Source of the DNA: Choristocarpus tenellus KU-1152
Lineage: Eukaryota; Phaeophyceae
DNA length: 20,125 bases
Reading direction: 5' to 3'
NCBI GenBank assembly: GCA_964200185.2
Contig: CAXNAD020000415.1
Span: forward strand, 1-20,125
Below the pieces are notes generated by a model. It ran no database searches, was not told the DNA's origin, and was given only the letters and a program-made list of their open reading frames with translations. Shown in pieces: positions 1 through 9,452 of this stretch. The position numbers and the translations under genes were made by a program. The stretch's first letter is position 1, and each line of letters starts with the position of its first letter.

Positions 1-529
1 CCCCAGATACTTTGACCCTCAGGTGTTTTGAGGGGTAGCCTCTCCAACAAAATAATGAGCTTGTCAATGCTATGCTTTATTATGCTTGAATTATTGCTCT
101 GTGAAGCACAATATGACAGTCATTTTCTCAAGATCTAGGTGCGATGTAGTTTGATACCTCTACATCATATCTAACCAGGAGCAAAAGGATACCCCTCTAT
201 CACAACGTTAGCAACACTAAAAAAAACTGAAAAGAAAGGCATGTGTGCCATTTTCACCGCAGTTAGAAGGTTTTTGTCTACTCATCCTAGTGTCTTATGC
301 GAGCAGACATTGTTTTGAGCAACATATTTTCATGCTTGTCTCATCTCCTCGCATCTCTGTCCTGACCTGAGAGTCTGGCCGTTGGCCCCTGAGCCTTTAC
401 AAATGTCAAATTTATATTTGGGAGAAGCAGGGTGTAGAATCTTAAGCTACAGAGTTGAAACATACTAAGTAAGACTCTTTGCCAGCATCAATATCTTTCC
501 ACCTTCTGTTACCCCCTCTACCCTTGTCC
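1..529. other. 3' flank of the PH-domain gene, no gene seen
   Basis: This sequence lies beyond the stop codon of the minus-strand PH gene and presumably includes its 3' UTR. It is AT-rich with stops in all frames. I found no conserved frame, RNA gene or repeat array here. Confidence 0.5.
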
Positions 530-3500
530 TTAGCCGTCAAAGTCATCAGTTAGCCACTGGTGATCAGGCACATGATTTGCAGATGAGAGAGTCACTGTTG
601 TATGGACTGATTGTAACAACTCTGTAGTCCTATTGCCCCGGCTGGTGTTTGAAGACCTCAATACCGCCAACCCCGCCTTGGTTTCCTTATCCCAATCTTC
701 GTTGATAAAATTATCATCAGGAATGGCAGCTGGGTGGGCTTCTTTTTTTTTACTTGGCGGGGGAAGATTGGGAGGCACCATCCTACTCAAAGTGGACAAT
801 AAGAGCAAGATGGGAAGGGAGTATTAACAAAATGAAAAGAATGCTAATAATACAAACAAAAATAATCAGGAGGTGGAGGGAGGTGCAGTGTCAAGGCATC
901 TTATGGACTTGATTTGTCATTTTGACAAGTGCAGTTGCTAAATACAAATATTGATTTGCGTGCTATGTCTGCTCTCAACTCAATTCCAGAACCAATCAAG
1001 GGATGCTATTGATTAGTTTTACAAGGTATAATTCACACTGTGAGGTTTACCAGGGACAGGAAGAGTTTGAGGATGTACCATTGTAGAACTATATATGTTG
1101 CATACTTTTGTAGTTGGGTAGAAATGCATGATTAGTCTTCATCTATATCCGTTTCTCATATCCTCCATAATTGTGTCCCTTTCCCTTTCCCACTCAATAA
1201 GATCACTTGCCAGATTCATTATGAAGGCTTGTCAAAACACCAGAGTGTGCAATTTTGAGATTGGCAGGCTTTGTGAGCCAGAATACCCCAACTGACTTTT
1301 GAATGCAGATACTATGGATAACAGGAGACCCATGGCTAGGAGCTAGAGAGAACGAATACCAACTAGATAGCTGGCCATTCAAGCAAATATTTAGGGCAGT
1401 GTTGTCCAGCAGGTACTGAAAATGCATGTTCTCTGATATAGTAAGGTGCTCAAGAGCTTGTATTTATTGTACATAATTGTTTCTCACCTTGTTGGATAGC
1501 TTCCTTTCCTTCCCTTTTGGGAAGGCTTTGTTGGTACAGGTCTCTCTGATAATGGAGCACAGGCTTGTAATGACAATGCCTCTTTCTTTTTGATGCTCCT
1601 GCTATCCCTCTGCCCCCAAGGCTGTATTTTGTGAGACAAAAACATCGGCATTTCCTCATCTGCATGCTTAGCCGCTGTCTCCAAGGCTAGGATGGCGGCA
1701 TTGGCCCTTCTCTTCTGCTTCTCGACCTCTAGGTCCAGACTTTCCTCTCCCTCCTCCTCAGATTCACTCAGATCAATGGGTCGCTGAGCATCTGGCCTGA
1801 TAAATCTCTCCTCAGCACAGTGCTGTCATTGCAGATACGAGAATGACATTGCTAAGTACTCTGCATTTTGTTAGTAAAGGTGTGCAAAATCATGAATACT
1901 GTTAGCAATTGGAGCTAGCAATATGAGCCCTCCATTAGAGTTCACTGAGTTCGGACAGTACAGAGTACATAGTACAGAGTACAGAGTACAGAGTACAGAG
2001 TACAGAGTACAGAGTACAGAGTACAGAGTAGAAGAGATCGGAGAAGTTCAAGACCTTCCGCATGTACCACAGGGCAAACCGAGAACTAAGGTTCACTCAT
2101 AACATACCTTCCCCTTGCTCTTGGGCAACCCTTGGTTGTTGTCCCACTTTAGGTCTGCTGCACTTCGCCTCCTCCATTTGATATTTGTTTTGGGAGAGGG
2201 TGCTGCACCACTACTGGCTATCAAATCTCTGTCTTGGTGTTCTTGAATATGATCTGAGTTACCCATATTACCTTCTTTAGTAGTTCCCTCAAACAAACCA
2301 TTATTAGCACTCTTTATTGAGCCATCCACACCCTCCTCAAGGTCTGGTGTTGTGTTCACCAGAAATGATTTTGGTCTTGGTGGGAGATCAGTTATGTCAA
2401 CATCGCCCACAGATCCTGCTGAAATATGTCTGTGTAATTGGAAGGTTGCTGATGTTCCTTGACGAGATATGTAACACGAAGTTTCGGGAGGCTGCAAGAT
2501 TTCCTCCATTTCTTCCTCCTGATTCCTGCCACCATTACCCAAGTGTTCTCCTTTGCTCTTGTCTAGTGAAGAAAGTCTGCCTCTTTGACTGCACGGGAGA
2601 CTATGCATGTGACCATTTGTCGATGTGCTACTTGAAATCTGATGGTTACTTAGGTTGGTCTCGTTGCAACTTCCTCGACTTGACAGCTTTTTCGATTCAT
2701 CCATGTTTTCCTCCTCCCATTTGGGTTTTCGAGCATCTTTACTCTCTTCAGCACCCACGCCACAGAGACTCCCAGTCATGTTCTCACCATCATGTGGTTC
2801 CCGCCTTTCAACCCCAGCTTCCTGCTTGCTCCTTCTTTTCCTTTCTTTTCGACTGCCCTCTAATTTATGCACCGTATTGTAGCTTCTCTCTAAGCCCAAG
2901 TCAATGGTATTCTGTCCTATGTGCTTTCCTTCCCTATTGCAACTCCTCCTTTGGCTTGCATCTCTGTCTTTGATACTAGGACTCTGCTCGCTAGGACTCT
3001 TCCCACCCATACGATCTCGGTTCTTGCGACCATTATTGCTCAATCTTTTTGTTCCCCAGGTCTCATCTGGATTGTCGTTTCTTCCCATGGCCTCATCCGA
3101 TTGCCTCACTTGCTTGGGATGCTCCCTCTCTCTCAGCCATCCCTTCTTACCCTCTACTTGATAGCTCTGATCAAGATCGACAGCTCTCCTTCCAAGCTCA
3201 TCTACAATCGACTGACCATTCCTCTGTGCCTTATCATGGGTCTTATGGGCTTTCCTTTGACCCAAATCCATGTTTAAGTGTTGTGGTTTGTCATTGTATG
3301 CTGGGTCGGCAGTTTTGAGCTTTCTGCAGCCAGGTGACGATGGTGAGTCCCTCAGTTCGACCAGGTGTGCATCGCCTGATATGAGGGGGAAGACAGAACG
3401 GTGTAAGGTTGGAGGGTAGTATCTGAGCTTCGCATATGCTGATAGAAAGTCCCATGGTGTCATATTTCAATTAAAGTGTGTTTGGATGCAACTCTCACGT

Positions 3501-3974
3501 TCCAGCTTGATTAATGCATGTGGGCATAGCTTGGCTATGCCGACCACCCAAAGACGGTGTTCCGCCCGAGTCTGAGCGGTGAGCAGCAGAGTTCTGGCCG
3601 CAGACTTGACCCTAATTATATCCTGCTCCTCTGATATCTCTTTCACGTCGTGAAGGTAGATCCATCCCCGTATATCTGCATCGCTGCGGTTTTTGTAATA
3701 GCAAAGAGCCCACTCCCCACCACCCTGCGAGACCACATTGGCGAGGTAACAAATGTAACCTGATATCTACTCGAGATTCGTGCAGATATAAAGTACAGCC
3801 ATAGAAGAACAACGTCAAGTTGATAAATGTCTCCAGAGAATTAAATTCAAAACTAACGCCAACCTCAATCTGCTGCACTTTGAAGTAGCGCTTGTTGCTG
3901 TCTCCTGTCAGGCCACTCCAAGCCCTCCCTTGAGACTTCTCCTTTATGAGGTAGCCTTCCAGTGCTTCGACCAT
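530..3974 (-). CDS. PH-domain protein with long disordered region, 5 exons, 751 aa
   Basis: Exons on the minus strand: 3974-3864, 3724-3499, 3438-2108, 1822-1488 and 782-530. They total 2256 nt and the phases agree at each junction (0, 1, 0, 2). Residues 4 to about 110 read as a pleckstrin-homology domain: an opening EGYLIKE strand, the KRYFKV strand, the LCYYKN strand and a closing helix with the expected tryptophan (HRLWVVGIAKLC). PH domains usually bind phosphoinositides or proteins at membranes. Residues about 115 to 560 are hydrophilic, rich in Lys, Arg, Ser, Asn and Gly and probably disordered. Residues 556 to 667 start acidic (SESEEEGEE) and continue into a short Lys/Ala/Glu helix. The C-terminus carries acidic tryptophan motifs around W698 (NEDWD) and W744 (QWLTDDF). 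The first intron has a weak donor (GTTGGC); the others are conventional. I do not recognise the family; a membrane-trafficking adaptor is possible but is inference only. Confidence 0.78.
783..1487 (-). other. Intron 4 of the PH-domain gene
   Basis: This 705 bp stretch lies between donor AAG|GTGAGA and acceptor TAG|GATGG, and phase 2 matches on both sides. The frames inside it encode nothing recognisable. An extra exon cannot be excluded but is not needed. Confidence 0.7.
1823..2107 (-). other. Intron 3 of the PH-domain gene
   Basis: This 285 bp intron runs from donor AAG|GTATGT to acceptor GACAG|CAC, phase 0. It contains the TACAGAG tandem array. An acceptor 18 nt further into the exon (ATCAG|GCC) is a possible alternative that keeps the frame. 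Confidence 0.75.
1959..2028. repeat. Tandem array of TACAGAG, 10 units of 7 bp
   Basis: Ten head-to-tail 7-bp units. Only the second differs (TACATAG). It lies inside an intron of the PH gene, close upstream of the donor in plus-strand terms. Confidence 0.95.
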
Positions 3975-4212
3975 ATCTGGACAGTGGTGGTGTTCGTCAA
4001 ATTTTCCCTTTCACCCCTACTCATTAACCTCTCTCAAGTGTAATTGATTGGGCTCTTTTTCTTGGTTGAGACAAGCAGACAGGTTGACACGGAAATAAAA
4101 TACCTACATGTACGGTTACTCATACGGAGGAGGTTCGGAGGCGTTTTCACAACCATTGTACAGAATACCTAAAATAGAGAGATATACAAACGCAAGGAAG
4201 ACAGAAACCAAG
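3975..4212. promoter_or_regulatory. Divergent promoter region between the PH gene and PAM18
   Basis: Only 238 bp separate the two start codons, and the genes point away from each other, so both promoters and 5' leaders must share this interval. An inverted CCAAT pentamer (ATTGG, 4047-4051) is visible, of the kind often found in compact divergent promoters. No TATA box is convincing. If PAM18 starts at 4108 instead, the interval shrinks to 133 bp. Confidence 0.45.
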
Positions 4213-5527
4213 ATGGCTCTTAGAGTAGCTTCCCGCCTCTGCCGAGTGAAGTTGGATCCCTGCCACCGTTGTGCGCTGTTTCCCCCAGGGAGGGACTATG
4301 ATGCAGGCGATGGAATAAGGGGAGAGCATCCAAAGAGACGTGGGGAACCCAATATTAAACCTCAAGTTCATCTGACCCAGGCACGATTTTTTCATCTAAC
4401 CCGCCATAATGAGTCGTCAGTGATAGTCGCCGGTGTTGCGGTTGCGGCCTCTGCAATGGCCCTTCAGTATGGGCTCAAGGCGTACAATAAATATCAGGTA
4501 CGGCCGATTTGGAGGAGAGCAATATATTGGATGGAGGTAACACACGCCGACCTTAACGCCGCCCTTCTTTTCCACCTCCAGTCAAAACAAATCTACTTTA
4601 CCCTTCGATATCACATCACTCTATCTTTATACCAAGAAACCATCTGGCCGAACGAGATGGGGTCTGCACTGGCAAGGGCTAATAGGCAATACCACCCTAG
4701 CAGGAGAAGCAGCCTAATAATGAAGACCCTAAGAAGACAGATAACGAGGCCAAGGATGCATCATCCAGTTCAGTATTTGGAGCTTTTGGAAAGCGCTATT
4801 ATGAGGGGGGCTTCGAAGATAAGATGTCACGCAAGGAGGCTGCATTGATTCTTGGGGTACGGGAGAGTGCCACACCACAAAGAATCAAGGTACAGAGGTG
4901 GACGAGATGGACTGTACCCACCCCGCCAGGAAGACCTCATATTAATCTCAATCTGCAAGTTTTTGTTGCAGCCCCAGCAAAATACAGGTTGCCTACTCCA
5001 CGCAAATGGAGGTGAAAATCGATTTTATAGTTCAATCAGTCTGTGCAACTGCTTCAACTTTCAATTTGTCCTAGGAACAAAGCAATAGTGGAATCCTCAC
5101 AGTGCAACATTGTTAGCGGTAAGATGTTTTGAGAAATGATGATGCCCACCCTTTTTCTCTCATAGCACCTGCTACCTCTCCAAATTATTTTGTTAATCTA
5201 GAGATGGTATTGCCACAGCAAGGCTCACTGATACGCCAATTGACGATGGTTGTGTTGTTCTCATACTTCGAATCCTCAAAATCACACATCTGAGCCAGCA
5301 TTCACGTGGTGGTGATACGTTTTCTATTGAAGTCTGTTTCTATTTATAATTCACCTTCACTCATGTATTTAGAGTGATAAGGACTCTTCCCCTCTCATGT
5401 ATTTCCACAGGATGCACATCGACGGATTTTGATGATCAACCACCCAGACAAGGGTGGGTCCAAGTACATGGCTGCCAAAATTAATGAGGCCAAGGAGTTG
5501 CTCCTCAAGGGTAGGGAGAGAGAGTGA
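4213..5527 (+). CDS. PAM18: Tim14/Pam18 J-domain co-chaperone of the mitochondrial import motor, 3 exons, 195 aa
   Basis: Exons 4213-4497, 4704-4889 and 5411-5527, all phase 0. Pam18 sits in the inner membrane at TIM23 and stimulates the ATPase of matrix Hsp70 during preprotein import. The chosen start gives [14 protein letters not shown], an Arg-rich presequence-like N-terminus, with good context (A at -3, G at +4). One membrane segment lies at residues about 69-88 ([20 protein letters not shown]). It is followed by a polar linker, the family's YYEGGF box, then [14 protein letters not shown] and the catalytic HPD triad at 168-170, ending in [12 protein letters not shown] just before the stop. 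This order matches Tim14/DNAJC19. The 68 residues before the membrane helix are long for the family and contain a CxxC (C17, C20). An in-frame ATG at 4108 would add 35 residues. The second exon could instead begin at 4701 (CAG repeat at the acceptor) or 4713. Divergent from the PH gene and convergent with SEC13. Confidence 0.92.
4890..5410 (+). other. Intron 2 of PAM18
   Basis: This 521 bp intron runs from donor AAG|GTACAG to acceptor CCACAG|GAT. It interrupts the J domain between helix I and the helix leading to HPD. No repeats or other genes were seen in it. Confidence 0.85.
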
Positions 5528-6247
5528 ACATGAGGCATTTCATTCTACCATCTGCGTACATCCTATTCACATCCCTTCACTATAGGACTAGTCTATGATA
5601 TTCCTGCATCTTACATGTAGGCTATTGTGGAACTGCTCACAAGAATGTATCTTAGTCAATGGGCTCCTGTTAAACCTTGCCTTGGTACCTAAATCAAGGG
5701 TGGACACATTAATGCATGCATGCACACTCCTTTTAGTTGGTGACCTATTGTGGGTCTTTGTGGGTATGGACTTACGCAGCCCTGTAATTGTGAAAATATT
5801 GTGACAGGGTGGTCTGAGTGGTGAGTACCTCCCCTGTTTGGGTTGACTCCTACTGGTTGCATGTCAATGCTGTAGATAGAAGATTTGACTGTCGTGGCAT
5901 TTTTTTACCATCCAATCCTATAAACAGTCCTGCTTTGGACCACCCCGGTCTGAATGTGAAGGTAAAAGCTGAATAATGCATATATGCTTATGTGGCAACC
6001 CTCACACCTACACTCAATCCACACTCCAGGCTCTTTTGCATAAAGCTAAGACAAGCAAGATCTGATGATGCTTCCAAACATGTGATCAAAATACTTTATA
6101 GTTCCCTCAGTCTTGAGTGACACACCATACCTTCAATGCCATACTAAACCTGCAACTTTTCCAGTGACTAGGTCCCTAGTGGGAATAGCTTTCACTGTAT
6201 CTCTGCATCCAAGACATGCCTGCAATACTTCAACTTCCCTTACTGGC
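5528..6247. other. Convergent intergenic region between PAM18 and SEC13 3' ends
   Basis: This 720 bp stretch holds the two 3' UTRs. No conserved reading frame is present. It contains an imperfect inverted repeat pair (GGGTGGTC at 5808-5814 region, GACCACCC near 5938-5946), described under findings. Confidence 0.5.
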
Positions 6248-8672
6248 TCAGTTTTGTGGTAGCTGGGCAGGTCCAGCATCCTCAACTGTGGATATCAATT
6301 CCCATTTATCCTCAAGACTTTGCTTCCACAGGGATACATCATTGTCCCCAGACGAAACTGCCAGCACATTCCCTGTGACAGACCATGACACTCGCCACAC
6401 TGGGGCTGAGAAAAGGTTCATCTGCACTGCTGACCATGAGCCCAAAGGCTGTGACTGTGTCCATATTACCACACGACCATCCTCTGAGCAGCTGGCAACC
6501 ATGTTCCACGGCATGCCTGTGCTTGGTGCCCAAGCCACATCACGAACCCAATCGCTATGTGGGGGGTTCTCCTGGGAATGGCGCTCCTCTTCCCATGTGT
6601 CACCATCCACAGGACATCTGGCACAGGCATTGGCCAAGGATGGTTTGATCAAGATGATAAACAAGAACTGATCCAATACTATTTGTGTGTTGATTTATCA
6701 GCAATAGGGTGAAGGGAAGCTATCTGTGAAAGGTAAAAACAGCATAGAAGAGGGTTGTTTGACAGCTCAATTTCTGTTAGTAAGCTTGGAACACAAAAGT
6801 AGTTGTCATATGAGCACTGAGAAGCAGGACCAAGTAAAAACACCCTTCGTACCTGCACAACATTGCAAGCATCATTAACATGAAAATGAGAATAACCAGC
6901 CTCCAACACTTGTTGCTTAGACCCTTGCTTATCCCTTCAGTACAATTATAAGAAAGTAGTCCACATTCAACATACGTGAATTCTACTTTTTAAAAGCGCA
7001 TTTTGTTCTGACTCACAGTGTGATGGTTGAGGAAAACGTTATGTTCAATAAGCACATTATGTCTTAGCTAATGCTGCAATGAGTGTATGGAATGGCTGGT
7101 ATGAGTACACAAAAATCTTTGCACAGCAGGTACTTTGTAATGTAAAAATAGTGCGTAGCTGGAAAATATCACCCACAAATTTGAGTTTCCTTTATGTACC
7201 ACCAGAAAGTCGATACTTGAAGAGGGCATTGTTTGTCACCACATTGTACCAACCTGTGAAGAGTCAGGTTTTGACAAAACCCATCTAAGCACTACAGACC
7301 AACTCGTGATTGATATTACCATGCTCTGTTTCATATAATCTTAACAAAAGAGTAGCACTCCATCGGATTGCCCAATGAAGAATAAGTTGCAAAACTGAGA
7401 AACTGAAATGGGTGTGCCATGAGTGGTAGAGGCGGCAAATATATGTTTCAAGTCCTTCCATTTCTATCAACCTCTTTCTTCCCACCTTGAGATTGGAGGG
7501 GAATGCCAACTTAGTTACTGAACTCACCTCCAGAACCTGACATGTTTATCACAGCTCCCAGTTACGAGGCGCATAAACTGCGTCCCTGACTCATTTCGTG
7601 AGCCCACACTATTGAACGGTCCCCAGCTTATGGCATTGCACCCAAGCTTTGAATCCTGCAATGATGAGGGCACCCATGTATCGTCATCTCTGTGGCTCAG
7701 GATAACGACCTTCCCATCGCTGGGAGCACAAGCTAACATTAATCCTAGCTCGTGCGGTGCCCATGCAATGCTGAGGTGGCAGGGAGACAAGGGGATAGGT
7801 GATGAAAGCATTTTTACTGAATCAATACGGCTGGAGAGGAAATTCGGACACCACCTACAGCCTAATGCTACAAGCTTGTGCTATCTTAGGCAGCTATTTT
7901 CTTTTAGCAAGGAGTCTAGTGCAAAAAGCATTTCCACAAACGATAGGCTTCTGTTTAGAATCACCCAATCCCGTAAAGCCAACGTAGCGTATTGATTCTC
8001 AATGGAGTTTAAAGCCGTGTTGTCTACAACATGCAATGATCATCCCATTTGGATGAAATTACGCTATAAGGTATAATATGCAACAAGGCTTGGGATCTGT
8101 GCTCGAAACCGAGTTTAGATGAGGTTCAGACTCCGAGGAATTAGTGGAAAGAGGCAAGGCGATACCACCTTCGTGTGGCAAGCAAAGCTCATTCTTGCAA
8201 TTCATAGTGTGGGGAAGGCAGAAGAAAGAGGAACGTGGAAAAATGTGAAGGCCTTGGTGACTACATTGTGGTCCAACAGTCTTTTAAATGACATGGGTAA
8301 GTAAAAACTGAGTACGAGCCAAGCGGTCGGGGGGACCACCTACCTGTTGACACTGGCATCTTTAAGGTTGTGCGTATAAATGGGTGTCCATACGCTTGGC
8401 GGGGATTCTCGGTGGATAGTAATAGTACCAGCATAACAACAGGAAGCGAGGAGGACGCCGAACTTTGGATGAGCCCAAGCCACCTGCCACACAGGACCCT
8501 CGTGCCCTTTGAGCTCAACACGCTTGTTGTAGGTGTCTCCTGAGACCTCGAACACCTTAACGGTCCGATCACTAGATGCCGTCGCCAGATTCTTAGCGTA
8601 GTAGTCCAGTTGTGCGTCGTGGATCATTTCATCGTGCTGGGTATCGATGGTCACTAGAGGGGTGGTTGCCAT
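6248..8672 (-). CDS. SEC13: Sec13 WD40 beta-propeller, COPII coat and nuclear pore subunit, 3 exons, 313 aa
   Basis: Exons on the minus strand: 8672-8344, 7770-7528 and 6617-6248. Both introns are phase 2 and the total is 942 nt. Sec13 is a six-bladed WD40 propeller. It pairs with Sec31 in the COPII cage on ER vesicles, with the Nup107-160/Nup84 complex at nuclear pores, and with GATOR2/SEA. The family signatures appear in order: [13 protein letters not shown] and [14 protein letters not shown] (blade 1), [16 protein letters not shown] (blade 2), [20 protein letters not shown] across the first junction, [34 protein letters not shown] with [12 protein letters not shown], and [20 protein letters not shown] with VSLWK. 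Length is normal for the family. The second blade is unusual: where a strand ending in Asp-x-x-x-x-Trp is expected it reads [11 protein letters not shown], lacking both residues. The ATG lies in good context (AATAATGGCA). Identification is firm because recognisable family blocks continue across both introns. Confidence 0.95.
6618..7527 (-). other. Intron 2 of SEC13
   Basis: This 910 bp phase-2 intron runs from donor GAG|GTGAGT to acceptor GCCAG|ATG. The flanking protein joins smoothly (VRFWR to the DGDTWEEE segment). Nothing else was recognised inside it. Confidence 0.85.
7771..8343 (-). other. Intron 1 of SEC13
   Basis: This 573 bp phase-2 intron runs from donor ACAG|GTAGGT to acceptor CCTCAG|CATT. 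It splits the conserved SVNS/IAWAP block of the Sec13 family. No repeat or gene was seen inside it. Confidence 0.88.
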
Positions 8673-9452
8673 TATTTTTTACCTTCCCCTTCGCTTCCAA
8701 TCCTTCCCAGAAAGTGAGATTCTTCAACCTGAAAAAAGAACTCGTATGGCGGGTGGGTGCTAGTTTGCACTCTGTGGTGCAGTGGGGTAAGGGAGGGAAA
8801 GTCTAGAGGGCGCCAACCCTGGGGATGTTCTGTTCAGTACTAGGCCACTTTTCCTCTCGGTTTCATTGTATTGTGTGAGAGGCAATCCTTTTTTTTTCTT
8901 CCGAGTGTTGGTCGTCAAATTATAACTTTTGAGGGAGGGATCGTCAACACTCTTCCCACTCCCACACCCCCTTAAACTTCAACGGTCTTGTCTCGACGTG
9001 GGTGTGCCGCATAGCACGCCCTCGAGACCCCCGGCAAGCCAGACGGGGAAAGGTAATTCATTCTCTGGCGACACCACACTTTAAAGTGAAATGAGTTCGT
9101 CCACCCTTTCTCCATAGGTCGCGAGAGACAAGGGTTCGATTTCGAATGTCCCGTTGGAAAGGGATGCCTGGAAGTAGGCGTGGACGATGACCTGTTGTTA
9201 GTATACAGAGAGATTTATGTATTAGTTTTATGTTGAAATTGCCCGCTTGATAAGGACACCATCACCCCCACGCCACTGATGAACGCGCCATCCCGTCTAG
9301 TGGTCAGCGGACAGTCCAATCAACATACCTTATTTCGTGCTTCCCCCTTACTCTCAACCCCCAGTCAAGGTCAACGTAGGCCTTTTTATTGGGCATATCA
9401 GGCCCTTAACACGCCTTCTGGCACAGGCACACGAGACTTACCAGCAGGCAGC
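8673..9452. promoter_or_regulatory. Divergent intergenic region between SEC13 and NOT4
   Basis: This 780 bp interval lies between the two start codons of divergent genes and has no conserved reading frame. A donor-like AAAG|GTAATT near 9052 and several acceptor-like AGs just before 9453 (in the CCAGCAGGCAG stretch) allow a 5'-leader intron of about 390 bp for NOT4. That would explain why the in-frame ATG at 9279 is not conserved-looking. No promoter motif is clear. Confidence 0.35.

Noticed and set aside
1203-1427. 74-codon minus-strand frame inside intron 4 of the PH gene
   Set aside because: Splicing from 1488 directly to 782 already preserves frame, and this peptide has no splice signals of the right phase or recognisable motif.
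2317-2973. 218-codon plus-strand open frame
   Set aside because: It lies antisense to exon 3 of the PH gene and is made of Cys, Phe, Leu and Ser typical of a reverse shadow of a charged coding exon; no domain is visible.
9135-9145. tRNA-like B box (GGTTCGATTTC)
   Set aside because: No upstream A box at suitable spacing and no cloverleaf could be drawn around it.
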